Of a stretch of DNA of 64,000 nucleotides, positions 12,451 to 26,000 are shown in pieces. This stretch comes from Megalopta genalis (taxonomy: Eukaryota > Arthropoda > Insecta > Hymenoptera > Halictidae), in NCBI RefSeq assembly GCF_051020955.1, contig NW_027476155.1, positions 1-64,000 of the forward strand, in the 5' to 3' direction. Position numbers and translations under genes: made by a program. The notes beneath the pieces are model-generated. The model did no database searches, was not told where the DNA came from, and was given only the letters and a program-made list of their open reading frames with translations. Each line of letters starts with the position of its first letter. The first letter of the stretch is position 1.

Positions 12451-15400
12451 TTTGGAGCTAAATCATGTGTTTCGCTTGGATTTAAAGCTAACGCGTTTCT
12501 TTCGCATGCAGTTGTAGCTAAATCTAGTATATCACAAGTATTTGAAGCTAACCAATTTGTTTCGCATGGATTCGAAAATCAGCCTGCTGTCTCGCATTGA
12601 TTTGAATCTAAATCATGAGTTTCGCATGGATATGAGGCTAACTCGTTTGGTTCGCATGGATTTGAAGCAAACTCGTTCGTTTCGCATGCAGCTGAAGCTA
12701 TATCACTTATGGTCCCAAGTGTTTGAAGCTAAATCATTCGTTTCGCATGGAGTTCAAGCTAAGACTTCTACTTCGCATTGATTTGGAGCTAAATCATGTG
12801 TTAGGCTTGGATTTGAAGCTAACTCGTTTGTTTCGCATGCAGTTGAAGCTGTATCACTTATATCGCAAGTATTTGAAGCTAAATCATTTGTGTCGCATGG
12901 ATTCGAAAATCAGCCTTCTACTTCGCATTGATTTGAAGCTAAATCAAGTGTTTCGCTTGGATTTGAAGTTAACTCGTTAGTTTCGCATGCAGTTGAACCT
13001 AAATCATGTATATCACAAGTATTTGAAGCTAAACCATTTGATTCTCATGGATTTGGAGCTAAGCCTTCCAACTTCGCATTCATTTAGAGATAAATCATGT
13101 GTTTCGCATGGACTTAAAGATAACACGTTTGTTTCGCATGCAGTAGAAGCTAAATCATGTATATCACAAGTATTTGAAGTTAATCCATTTGTTTTGCATG
13201 GATTCGAAAATCAGCCTTCTATTTCGCATTGATTTGAAGCCAAATCATGTGTTTCTCATGGATTTAAAGCTAACACGTTTGTTTCGCATGCAGTTGAAGC
13301 TCAATCATGTATATCTCAAGTATTTGAAGCTAAACCATTTGTTTCGCATGGGTTTTGAAGCTAAGCCTTCTACTTCGCATTGATTTGAAGCCAAATCATG
13401 TGTTTCTCATGGATTTAAAGCTAACACGTTTGTTTCGCATGCAGTTGAAGCTAAGTTGTGTATAAAAAAAGTATTTGAAGCTAAACCATTCGTTTCGCAT
13501 GGATTTGAAGCTCAGCCTTCAACTTCGCATTGATTTGAAGCTAAATCATGTGTTTCGCATGAATTTGAAGCTAACTCGTTTGTTTCGCATGTAGTTGAAG
13601 CTAAATCATGTATATCACAAGTGTTTGAAGCTAAATCAGTTGTTTTGCATGATTTCGAAGATAAGCCATCCACTTAGCATTGATTTGATGCTAAATCATG
13701 TGTTTCGCTTGGATATGAAACTAATTTCGCTTGTTTCGCATGCAGTTGGAGCTAAATCGTGTATAAAAAAGTATTTGAAACTAAATCATTCGTTTCGCAT
13801 GGATTTGAAACTAAGTCTTCAACTTCGCATTGATTTGAAGCTAAATCATTTGTTACGCTTGGATTTGAAGCTAACTCGTTTGTTTCGCATGCACTTGTAG
13901 CTGTTTCACTTACACCCGCAAGTATTTGAAGCTAAATCATTCGTTTCGAATGGATTTGGAATTAAGCCTTCTACTTCGCATTGATTTGATGCTAAATCAT
14001 GTGTTTTGCATGGATTATAAGATAACTCGTTTCCTCCGCAGGCAGATGAAGCTAAATCATGCATAGCAAAAGTATTTGAAGGTAAACCATTTGTTTCGCA
14101 TGGATTTGAAGATATGCCTTCTACATCGCATTGATTTGAAGCTAAATCATGTGTTACGCTGTGATTTGTAGCTAACTCGTTTGTTTCGCATGCAGTTGAT
14201 GCTAAATCATGTTTATCAAAAGTATTTGAAGCTATAGCATTTGTTTCGCATGGTTTTGAAGCTAAGCCTTCTACTTCGCATTGATTTGAAGTTAAATCAT
14301 GTGTTTCTCTTTGATTTGAAGCAAACTTGTTTGCTTCGCATGCAGTTGAAGCTAATTCATGTTTATCACAAGTATATGAATCTAAACCATCTGTTTCGCA
14401 AGACTATGAAGCTATGAAGATAAACCATGTGTTTCGCTTGGTTTTGAAGCTAACTCGTCTGTTTCGCATGCAGTTGAAGGTGAATCATGTATATCACAAG
14501 TATTTGAATCTAAACCGTTTGATTCGCATGGATTTGAAGATAAGCTTTCTACTTCGCATTGATTTGCAGCTAAATCATTTGTTTCGCTTGGTTTTGAAGA
14601 TAACTCGTTTGTTTCGCATGCAGTTGAAGCTAAATCATGTTTATCACAAGTATCTGAATATAAACCATCTGTTTCGCATGAATATTAAGCTAAACCATGT
14701 GTTTCGCATGAATTTGAAGCTCAATGATGTGTTTCGGTTGGTTTTGAAGCTAACTCTTTTGTTTCGCCTGCATTTGAAGATAAATCATGTATAGCACAAG
14801 TATTTGAATCTAAACCATTTCTTTCGCATGGATTTGAAGATAAGCCTTCTACTTCGCATTGATTTGAAGCTAACTCGATTGTTTCGCCTGCATTTGAAGC
14901 CATATCACTTATATCGCAATTATCTGAAGATAAATCACTTGTTTCTCATGTATTTGAAGCTAAGCCTTCCACTTCGCATTGATTTGAACCTAAATAATGT
15001 GTATCGCTTGGATTTGAAGGTAAAGCGTTTGTTTCGCATGCAGTTGAAGCTAAATCATGTATATCACAAGTATTTGAAGCTAAACGATTTGTTTCTCATG
15101 TATTAGAAGCTAAGCGTTCCAATTCGCATTGATTTGAATCTCACTCGATTGTTTCGCCTGCATATGAAGCTATATCACTTATATCGCAATTATCTGAAGA
15201 TAAATCATTTGTTTCTCATGTATTTGATGATAAGCCTTGTACTTCGCATTGATTTGAAGCTAACTCGATTGTTTCGCCTGCTTATGAAGCTATATCACTT
15301 ATATCGCAATTATCTAAAGATAAATCATTTGTTTCGCATGAATTTGAATCTAAGCCTTCTACTTCGCATTGATTTGAATCTAAATCACGTGTTTCGCTTG

Positions 15401-15509
15401 GTTTTGAAGCTAACTCGTTTGTTTCGTTTGCAGTTGAAGCTAACTCACGTTTATCACAAGTATCTGAATATAAACCATCTGTGTCGCATGACTATTGAGC
15501 TAAACCATG

Positions 15510-18170
15510 TGTTTCGCATGAATTTGAAGCTAAATGATGTGTTTCGCATGGATATGAAGCTAACTCTTTTGTTTCGCCTGCATTTGAAGATAAATAATGT
15601 ATATCACAAGTACTTGATGCTCAACCGTTTGATTCGCATGGATTTGAAGCTAAGCCTTCTACTTCGCATTGATTTGCAGCTAAATCATGTGTTACGCTTG
15701 GTTTTGAAGCTAACTCTTTTGTTTCGCCTGCATTTGAAGATAAATCATTTATATCACAAGTACTTGAAGCTCAACCATTTGATTCGCATGTATTTGGAGC
15801 TAAGCCTTCTACTTCGCATTGATTTGCAGCTAAATCATGTGTTACGCTTGGTTTTGAAGCTAACTCTTTTGTTTCGCCTGCATTTGAAGATAAATCATTT
15901 ATATCACAAGTACTTGAAGCTCAACCATTTGATTCGCATGTATTTGGAGCTAAGCCTTCTACTTCGCATTGATTTGCAGCTAAATCATGTGTTTCGCTTG
16001 GTTTTGAAGCTAACTCGTTTTCTTCGCCTGTATTTGAAGATAAATCATGTGTATCACAAGTATTTGAAACTAAACCATTCGCTTCGCATGGATTTGAAGC
16101 AAAGACTTAACTTCGTATTGATTCGAAGCTAAATCATGTGTTTCTCTTTGATTTTAAGCAAACTTGTTTGTTTCGCATGCAGTTGAAGCTAAATCATGAT
16201 TATCACAATATCTGAATCTAAAAGATCTGTTTCGCAAGACTATGAAGCTATGAAACTAAACCATGTATTTCGCATGAATTTGAAACTAAATGATGTGTTT
16301 CGCATGGATTTGAAGCTAACTCTATTGTTTCGCCTGCATTTGAAGATAAATCATGTATATCACAAGTATTTGAAGCTAAACCGTTTGATTCGCATGGCTT
16401 TGAAGCTAAGCCTTCTACTTCGCATTGATTTGCAGCTAAATCATGTGTTTCGCATGGTTTTGAAGCTACCTCGATTGTTTCGCATGCAGTTGAAGCTAAA
16501 TCATGTATATCACAAGTATTTTAAGCTAAACCATTTGTTTCTCATGTATTTGATGCTAAGCCTTCCACTTCGCATTGATTTGAAGCTAACTCGACTGTTT
16601 CGCCTGCATATGAATCTATATCACTTATATCGCAATTATCTGAAGATAAATCATTCGTTTCTCATATATTTGAAGATAAGCCTTGTACTTCGCATTGATT
16701 TGTAGCTAAATCATGCGTTTCGCTTGGTTTTGAAGATAACTCGTTTGTTTCGCATGCAGTTGAAGCTAAATCATGTTTATCACAAGTATCTGAATATAAA
16801 CCATCTGTTTCGCATGAATATTAAGCTAAACCATGTGTTTCGCATGAATTTGAAGCTAAATGATGTGTTTCGCATGGATATGAAGCTAACTCTTTTGTTT
16901 CGCCTGCATTTGAAGATAAATAATGTATATCACAAGTACTTGATGCTTAACCGTTTGATTCGCATGGATTTGAAGCTAAGCCTTCTACTTCGCATTGATT
17001 TGCAGCTAAATCATGTGTTACGCTTGGTTTTGAAGCTAACTCTTTTGATTCGCCTGCATTTGAAGATAAATCATTTATATCACAAGTACTTGAAGCTCAA
17101 CCATTTGATTCGCATGTATTTGGAGCTAAGCCTTCTACTTCGCATTGATTTGCAGCTAAATCATGTGTTACGCTTGGTTTTGAAGCTAACTCTTTTGTTT
17201 CGCCTGCATTTGAAGATAAATCATTTATATCACAAGTACTTGAAGCTCAACCATTTGATTCGCATGTATTTGGAGCTAAGCCTTCTACTTCGCATTGATT
17301 TGCAGCTAAATCATGTGTTTCGCTTGGTTTTGAAGCTAACTCGTTTTCTTCGCCTGTATTTGAAGATAAATCATGTGTATCACAAGTATTTGAAACTAAA
17401 CCATTCGCTTCGCATGGATTTGAAGCAAAGACTTAACTTCGTATTGATTCGAAGCTAAATCATGTGTTTCTCTTTGATTTTAAGCAAACTTGTTTGTTTC
17501 GCATGCAGTTGAAGCTAAATCATGATTATCACAATATCTGAATCTAAAAGATCTGTTTCGCAAGACTATGAAGCTATGAAACTAAACCATGTATTTCGCA
17601 TGAATTTGAAACTAAATGATGTGTTTCGCATGGATTTGAAGCTAACTCTATTGTTTCGCCTGCATTTGAAGATAAATCATGTATATCACAAGTATTTGAA
17701 GCTAAACCGTTTGATTCGCATGGCTTTGAAGCTAAGCCATCTACTTCGCATTGATTTGCAGCTAAATCATGTGTTTCGCATGGTTTTGAAGCTACCTCGA
17801 TTGTTTCGCATGCAGTTGAAGCTAAATCATGTATATCACAAGTATTTTAAGCTAAACCATTTGTTTCTCATGTATTTGATGCTAAGCCTTCCACTTCGCA
17901 TTGATTTGAAGCTAACTCGATTGTTTCGCCTGCATATGAATCTATATCACTTATATCGCAATTATCTGAAAATAAATCATTCGTTTCTCATATATTTGAA
18001 GATAAGCCTTGTACTTCGCATTGATTTGTAGCTAAATCATGCGTTTCGCTTGGTTTTGAAGATAACTCGTTTGTTTCGCATGCAGTTGAAGCTAAATCAT
18101 GTTTATCACAAGTATCTGAATATAAACCATCTGTTTCGCATGAATATTAAGCTAAACCATGTGTTTCGCA
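15510..18170. repeat. Two tandem copies of a 1,326-bp block in zone B
   Basis: Landmarks at 15,536 and 16,196 recur at 16,862 and 17,522, an offset of exactly 1,326 bases, with very few differences (for example TTGATGCTCAACC versus TTGATGCTTAACC, and GCCTTCTACTTCG versus GCCATCTACTTCG). The first copy begins near 15,510, where GACTATTGAGC gives way to shared sequence. The second copy ends near 18,170. Confidence 0.85.
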
Positions 18171-21100
18171 TGAATTTGAAGCTAAATGATGTGTTTCAAT
18201 TGGTTTTGAAGCTAACTCTTTTGTTTCGCCTGCATTTGAAGATAAATCATGTATAGCACAAGTATTTGAATCTAAACCATTTCTTTCGCATGGATTTGAA
18301 GATAAGCCTTCTACTTCGCATTGATTTGAAGCTAATTCGATTGTTTCGCCTGCATTTGAAGCTATATCACTTATATCGCAATTATCTGAAGATAAATCAC
18401 TTGTTTCTCATGTATTTGAAGCTAAGCCTTCCACTTCGCATTGATTTGAACCTAAATAATGTGTTTCGCTTGGATTTGACGGTAAAGCGTTTGTTTCGCA
18501 TGCAGTTGAAGCTAAATCATGTATATCACAAGTATTTGAAGCTAAACCATTTGTTTCTCATGTATTAGAAACTAAGCGTTCCAATTCGCATTGATTTGAA
18601 TCTCACTCGATTGTTTCGCCTGCATATGAAGCTATATCACTTATATCGCAATTATCTGAAGGTAAATCATTTGTTTCTCATGTATTTGAAGATAAGCCTT
18701 GTACTTCGCATTGATTTGAAGCTAACTCGATTGTTTCGCCTGCTTATGAAGCTATATCACTTATATCGCAATTATCTAAAGATAAATCATTTGTTTCGCA
18801 TGAATTTGAATCTAAGCCTTCTACTTCGCATTGATTTGCAGCTAACTCGATTGTTTCGCCTGCATTTGAAGCTGAATCATGTATATCACAAGTACTTGAA
18901 GCTAAACCATTTGTTTCGCATGAATTTGAAGCTAAGCCTTCTACTTGGCATTGATTTGAATTTAAATCATGTGTTTCGCTTGGTTTTGAAGCTAACTCAT
19001 CTGTAACGCATGCAGTTGAAGGTGAATCATGTATATCACAAGTATTTGAATCTAAACCGTTTGATTCGCATGGATTTGAAGCTAAGCCTTCTACTTCGCA
19101 TTGATTTGCAGCTAAATCATGTGTTTCGCTTGGTTTTGAAGCTAACTCGTTTTCTTCGCATGTAGTTGAAGCTAAATCATGTATATCACAAGTGTTTGAA
19201 GCTAAACCATTTGCTTCGCATCTAATTGAAGCTTAGCCTTCTACTGCGCATTGATTTGAAGCTAAATCATGTGTTTCGCATGAATTTGAAGCTAAATCAT
19301 TCGTTGCGCATGGAGTTGGAGCTAAGCCTTCCACTTCGCATTGATTTGAAGCTAAATTATGTGTTTCGCTTGGATTTGAAGCTAACTTGTTTGTTTCGCA
19401 TGCAGTTGTAGCTAAATCATGTATATCACAAGTATTTGAAGATAATCCATTTGTTTTGCATGGATTCGAAAATCAGCCTTCTATTTCGCATTGATTTGAA
19501 GCTAAATCATGTGTTTCTCATGGATTTGAAGCTAACTCGTTTGTTTCGCATGCAGTTGAAGCTAATTCATGTATATCACAAGTATTTGAAGCTAAATCAT
19601 TTGTTTCGCATGGATTTGAATATAATCCGTTTACTTCGCAATTGATTTGAAGCTAAACCATTTGTTTCGCATGGAATTAAAGCTAAACCTTCTACTTCGC
19701 ATTGATTTGAATCTAAATCATGTATTTCGCATGGATTTGAATCTAACTCGATTGTTTCGCGTGCTTTTATAGCTATATCACATATATCGCAATTATCTGA
19801 ATATAAATCATTTGTTTCTCATGTATTTGAAGCTGAACCTACTACTTCGCATTGATTTGCAGCTAAATCATGTGTTTCGCTTGGTTTTGAAGCTAACTCT
19901 TTTGTTTCGCCTGCATTTGAAGGTGAATCATGTATATCACAAGTATTTGAATCTAAACCGTTTGATTCGCATGGATTTGAAGCTAAGCCTTCTACTTCGC
20001 ATTGATTTGCAGCTAAATCATGTGTTTCGCTTGGTTTTGAAGCTAACTCGTTTTCTTCGCCTGTATTTGAAGATAAATCATGTGTATCACAAGTATTTGA
20101 AACTAAACCATTCGCTTCGCATGGATTTGAAGCAAAGACTTAACTTCGTATTGATTCGAAGCTAAATCATGTGTTTCTCTTTGATTTTAAGCAAACCTGT
20201 TTGTTTCGCATGCAGTTGAAGCTAAATCATGATTATCACAATATCTGAATCTAAAAGATCTGTTTCGCAAGACTATGAAGCTATGAAACTAAACCATGTA
20301 TTTCGCATGAATTTGAAACTAAATGATGTGTTTCGCATGGATTTGAAGCTAACTCTATTGTTTCGCCTGCATTTGAAGATAAATCATGTATATCACAAGT
20401 ATTTGAAGCTAAACCGTTTGATTCGCATGGCTTTGAAGCTAAGCCTTCTACTTCGCATTGATTTGCAGCTAAATCATGTGTTTCGCATGGTTTTGAAGCT
20501 ACCTCGATTGTTTCGCATGCAGTTGAAGCTAAATCATGTATATCACAAGTATTTTAAGCTAATCCATTTGTTTCTCATGTATTTGATGCTAAGCCTTCCA
20601 CTTCGCATTGATTTGAAGCTAACTCGATTGTTTCGCCTGCATATGAATCTATATCACTTATATCGCAATTATCTGAAGATAAATCATTCGTTTCTCATAT
20701 ATTTGAAGATAAGCCTTGTACTTCGCATTGATTTGTAGCTAAATCATGCGTTTCGCTTGGATTTGAAGCTAACTCGTTTGTTTCGCATGCAGTTGAAGCT
20801 AAATCATGTTCATCACAAGTATCTGAATATAAACCATCTGTGTCGCATGACTATTGAGCTAAACTATGTGTTTCGCATGAATTTGATGCTAAACGATGTG
20901 TTTAGCATGGATTTGAAGCTAACTCTTTTGTTTCGTCTGCATTTGAAGATAAATCATTTATATCACAGGTATTTGAAGATAAACCATTAGTTTCGCATGG
21001 ATTTGAAGATAAATCTCCTACTTCGCATTGATTTGATGCTAAATCATGTGTTTTGCATGGATTATAAGATAACTCGTTGCCTCCGCATGCAGATGAAGCT

Positions 21101-21980
21101 AAATCATGCATAGCAAAAGTATTTGAAGGTAAACCACTTGTTTCGCATGGATTTGAAGATATGCCTTCTACATCGCATTGATTTGAAGCTAAATCATGTC
21201 TTACGCTGTGATTTGTTGCTAACTCGTTTGTTTCGCATGCAGTTGATGCTAAATCATGTTTATCAAAAGTATTTGAAGCTATAGCATTTGTTTCGCATGG
21301 TTTTGAAGCTAAGCCTTCTACTTCGCATTGATTTGAAGTTAAATCATGTGTTTCTCTTTGATTTGAAGCAAACTTGTTTGCTTCGCATGCAGTTGAAGCT
21401 AATTCATGTTTATCACAAGTATCTGAATCTAAACCATCTGTTTCGCAAGACTATGAAGCTATGAAGATAAACCATGTGTTTCGCTTGCTTTGAAGCTAAC
21501 TCGTTTGTTTCGTTTGCAGTTGAAGCTAAATCACGTTTATCACAAGTATCTGAATATAAACCATCTGTGTCGCATGACTATTGAGCTAAACCATGTGTTT
21601 CGCATGAATTTGAAGCTAAATGATGTGTTTCGCATGGGTATGAAGCTAACTCTTTTGTTTCGCCTGCATTTGAAGATAAATAATGTATATCACAAGTACT
21701 TGATGCACCAGCGTTTGATTCGCATGGATTTGAAGCTAAGCCTTCTACTTCGCATTGATTTGTAGCTAAATCATGTGTTACGCTTGGTTTTGAAGCTAAC
21801 TCTTTTGTTTCGCCTGCATTTGAAGATAAATCATTTATATCACAAGTACTTGAAGCTCAACCATTTGATTCGCATGTATTTGGAGCTAAGCCTTCTACTT
21901 CGCATTGATTTGAAGCTAAATCATGTGTTTCGTTTGGATTTGAAGCAAACACGTTTGTTTCTCATGCAGTTGAAGCTATA

Positions 21981-23069
21981 TCACTTATGTTCGCAAGTAT
22001 TTGGAGCTAAATCATTCGTTTCGCACGGAGTTGAAGCTAAACCTTCTACTTCGCATTGATTTGAAGCTAAATCAAGTGTTTCGCTTGGATTTGAAGCTAA
22101 CTCGTTTGTTTCGCATGCAGTTGAAGCAAAATCATGTATATCACAAGTATTTGAAGCTAAACCATTTCTTTCGCATGAATTTGAAGCTAAGCCTTCTACT
22201 TCGCATTGATTTGAAGCTAACTCGATTGTTTCGCCTGCATTTGAAGCTGAATCATGTATATCACAAGTATTTGAAGCTAAACCATTTGTTTCGCATGAAT
22301 TTGAAGCTAATCCTTCTACTTGGCATTGATTTGAATCCAAATCATGTGTTTCGCTTGGTTTTGAAGCTAACTCATCTGTAACGCATGCAGTTGAAGGTGA
22401 ATCATGTATATCACAAGTATTTGAATCTAAACCGTTTGATTCGCATGGATTTGAAGATAAGCCTTCTACTTCGCATTGATTTGCAGCTAAATCATGTGTT
22501 TCGCTTGGTTTTGAAGCTAACTCTTTTGTTTCGCCTACATTTGAAGATAAATCATGTACATCACAAGTATTTGAAGCTAAACCGTTTGATTCGCATGGAT
22601 TTGAAGCTAAGCCTTCTACTTCGCATTGATTTGCAGCTAAATCATGTGTTTCGCTTGCTTTTGAAGCTAACTCGTTTGTTTCGCATGCAGTTGAAGGTGA
22701 ATCATGTATATCACAAGTATTTGAATCTAAACCGTTTGATTCGCATGGATTTGAAGATAAGCCTTCTACTTCGCATTGATTTGCAGCTAAATCATGTGTT
22801 TCGCTTGGTTTTGAAGCTAACTCTTTTGTTTCGCCTACATTTGAAGATAAATCATGTACATCACAAGTATTTGAAGCTAAACCGTTTGATTCGCATGGAT
22901 TTGAAGCTAAGCCTTCTACTTCGCATTGATTTGCAGCTAAATCATGTGTTTCGCTTGGTTTTGAAGCTATCTCGATTGTTTCGCATGCAGTTGAAGCTAA
23001 ATCATGTATATCACAAGTATTTGAAGCTGAACCATTCGCTTCACATGGATTCGAAGTTAAAACTTCCAC
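21981..23069 (-). other. Longest minus-strand decapeptide frame (362 codons)
   Basis: This is the longest open stretch in the frame that is continuous with the fibre-like gene elsewhere in the window. It reads as about 36 decads of the form C-E-x-x-x-L-A-S-N-x (for example CETNELASN, CEVEGLASN, CDIHDLAST), mostly in the five-decad order. Each decad places one cysteine ten residues from the next. Serine replaces the cysteine in the SETHDLAAN type and glycine in the GETKELASK type. It could be a fossil or active repeat protein fragment, but it has no unique amino-terminal domain, no visible promoter and no non-repeat flank. It includes an internal 300-bp duplication (22,385 onward repeated at 22,685). 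Whether it is translated cannot be judged from sequence alone. Confidence 0.35.
22385..22984. repeat. Two tandem copies of a 300-bp (ten-monomer) block
   Basis: The block beginning ATGCAGTTGAAGGTGAATC at 22,385 recurs at 22,685 and is nearly identical, including the rare variants CCTACATTTG and CATGTACATC. This is exactly two five-monomer sets, an example of in-register expansion. Confidence 0.8.
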
Positions 23070-26000
23070 TTCGCATTGATTTGAAGCTAAATCATGTGTT
23101 TCGCATGAATTTGAAGCTAACTCGTTTGTTTCGCATGTAGTTGAAGCTAAATCATGTATATCACAAGTGTTTGAAGCTAAACCATTTGTTTCGCATGGAT
23201 TTGAAGATATGCCTCGTACTTCGCATTAATTTGAAGCTAACTCGATTGATTCGACTGCATTTGAATCTATATCACTCATATCGCAATTGTCTGAAGATAA
23301 ATCATTTGCTTCTCATGTATTTGAAGCTAATCCGTCTATTTCGCACTGATTTGAAGCTAAATCAAATGTTTCGCATGGATTTGAAGCTAACTCTTTTGTT
23401 TCGCCTGCATTTGAAGATAAATCATCTATATCACAAGTATTTGAAGCTAAACCGTTTGATTCGCATGGATTTGAAGCTAAGCCGTCAACTTCGCATTGAT
23501 TTGCAGCTAAATCATGTGTTTCGCTTGGTTTTGAAGCTATCTCGATTGTTTCGCATGCAGTTGAAGCTAAATCATGTATATCACAAGTATTTGAAGCTGA
23601 ACCATTCGCTTCACATGGATTCGAAGTTAAAACTTCCACTTCGCATTGATTTGAAGCTAAATCATGTGTTTCGCATGAATTTGAAGCTAACTCGTTTGTT
23701 TCGCATGTAGTTGAAGCTAAATCATGTATATCACAAGTGTTTGAAGCTAAACCATTTGCTTCGCATCTAATTGAAGCTTAGCCTTCTACTGCGCATTGAT
23801 TTGAAGCTAAATCATGTGTTTCGCATGAATTTGAAGCTAAACCATTCGTTGCGCATGGAGTTGGATCTAAGCCTTCCACTTCGCATTGATTTGAAGCTAA
23901 ATTATGTGTTTCGCTTGGATTTGAAGCTAACTTGTTTGTTTCGCATGCAGTTGTAGCTAAATCATGTATATCACAAGTATTTGAAGATAATCCATTTGTT
24001 TTGCATGGATTCGAAAATCAGCCTTCTATTTCGCATTGATTTGAAGCTAAATCATGTGTTTCTCATGGATTTGAAGCTAACTCGTTTGTTTCGCATGCAG
24101 TTGAAGCTAATTCATGTATATCACAAGTATTTGAAGCTAAATCATTTGTTTCGCATGGATTTGAATATAATCCGTTTACTTCGCAATTGATTTGAAGCTA
24201 AACCATTTGTTTCGCATGGAATTAAAGCTAAACCTTCTACTTCGCATTGATTTGAAACTAAATCATGTATTTCGCATGGATTTGAATCTAACTCGATTGT
24301 TTCGCGTGCTTTTATAGCTATATCACATATATCGCAATTATCTGAATATAAATCATTTGTTTCTCATGTATTTGAAGCTGAACCTACTACTTCGCATTGA
24401 TTTGCAGCTAAATCATGTGTTTCGCTTGGTTTTGAAGCTAACTCTTTTGTTTCGCCTGCATTTGAAGGTGAATCATGTATATCACAAGTATTTGAATCTA
24501 AACCGTTTGATTCGCATGGATTTGAAGCTAAGCCTTCTACTTCGCATTGATTTGCAGCTAAATCATGTGTTTCGCTTGGTTTTGAAGCTAACTCGTTTTC
24601 TTCGCCTGTATTTGAAGATAAATCATGTGTATCACAAGTATTTGAAACTAAACCATTCGCTTCGCATGGATTTGAAGCAAAGACTTAACTTCGTATTGAT
24701 TCGAAGCTAAATCATGTGTTTCTCTTTGATTTTAAGCAAACTTGTTTGTTTCGCATGCAGTTGAAGCTAAATCATGATTATCACAATATCTGAATCTAAA
24801 AGATCTGTTTCGCAAGACTATGAAGCTATGAAACTAAACCATGTATTTCGCATGAATTTGAAACTAAATGATGTGTTTCGCATGGATTTGAAGCTAACTC
24901 TATTGTTTCGCCTGCATTTGAAGATAAATCATGTATATCACAAGTATTTGAAGCTAAACCGTTTGATTCGCATGGCTTTGAAGCTAAGCCTTCTACTTCG
25001 CATTGATTTGCAGCTAAATCATGTGTTTCGCATGGTTTTGAAGCTACCTCGATTGTTTCGCATGCAGTTGAAGCTAAATCATGTATATCACAAGTATTTT
25101 AAGCTAAACCATTTGTTTCTCATGTATTTGATGCTAAGCCTTCCATTTCGCATTGATTTGAAGCTAACTCGATTGTTTCGCCTGCATATGAATCTATATC
25201 ACTTATATCGCAATTATCTGAAGATAAATCATTCGTTTCTCATATATTTGAAGATAAGCCTTGTACTTCGCATTGATTTGTAGCTAAATCATGCGTTTCG
25301 CTTGGTTTTGAAGATAACTCGTTTGTTTCGCATGCAGTTGAAGCTAAATCATGTTTATCACAAGTATCTGAATATAAACCATCTGTTTCGCATGAATATT
25401 AAGCTAAACCATGTGTTTCGCATGAATTTGAAGCTAAATGATGTGTTTCAATTGGTTTTGAAGCTAACTCTTTTGTTTCGCCTGCATTTGAAGATAAATC
25501 ATGTATAGCACAAGTATTTGAATCTAAACCATTTCTTTCGCATGGATTTGAAGATAAGCCTTCTACTTCGCATTGATTTGAAGCTAATTCGATTGTTTCG
25601 CCTGCATTTGAAGCTATATCACTTATATCGCAATTATCTGAAGATAAATCACTTGTTTCTCATGTATTTGAAGCTAAGCCTTCCACTTCGCATTGATTTG
25701 AACCTAAATAATGTGTTTCGCTTGGATTTGACGGTAAAGCGTTTGTTTCGCATGCAGTTGAAGCTAAATCATGTATATCACAAGTATTTGAAGCTAAACC
25801 ATTTGTTTCTCATGTATTAGAAACTAAGCGTTCCAATTCGCATTGATTTGAATCTCACTCGATTGTTTCGCCTGCATATGAAGCTATATCACTTATATCG
25901 CAATTATCTGAAGCTAAACCATTTGTTTCGCATGAATTTGAAGCTAAGCCTTCTACTTGGCATTGATTTGAATCTAAATCATGTGTTTCGCTTGGTTTTG

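Larger units (their letters stand above)
1..13986. repeat. Zone A: strongly homogenised part of the left array with 2.25-kb higher-order copies
   Basis: Zone A is defined by variants that recur as blocks: a unit with GTGTATAAAAAAGTA, a unit with TGGATTCGAAAATCAG, a 31-bp unit with CACTTACACCCGCAAG and a 31-bp unit with ACTTATGGTCCCAAG. A marker block (tgtatatcacaagtgtttg followed by a CATGATTTCGAAGATAAGC unit) occurs near 190, 640, 2,893, 5,144, 6,915, 7,365, 8,958 and 13,613. The first 450 bp are duplicated directly (1 onward equals 451 onward), and the same 450-bp step recurs near 6,897 and 7,347. The zone ends where a unit with TGCATGGATTATAAG appears at about 13,987. Confidence 0.85.
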
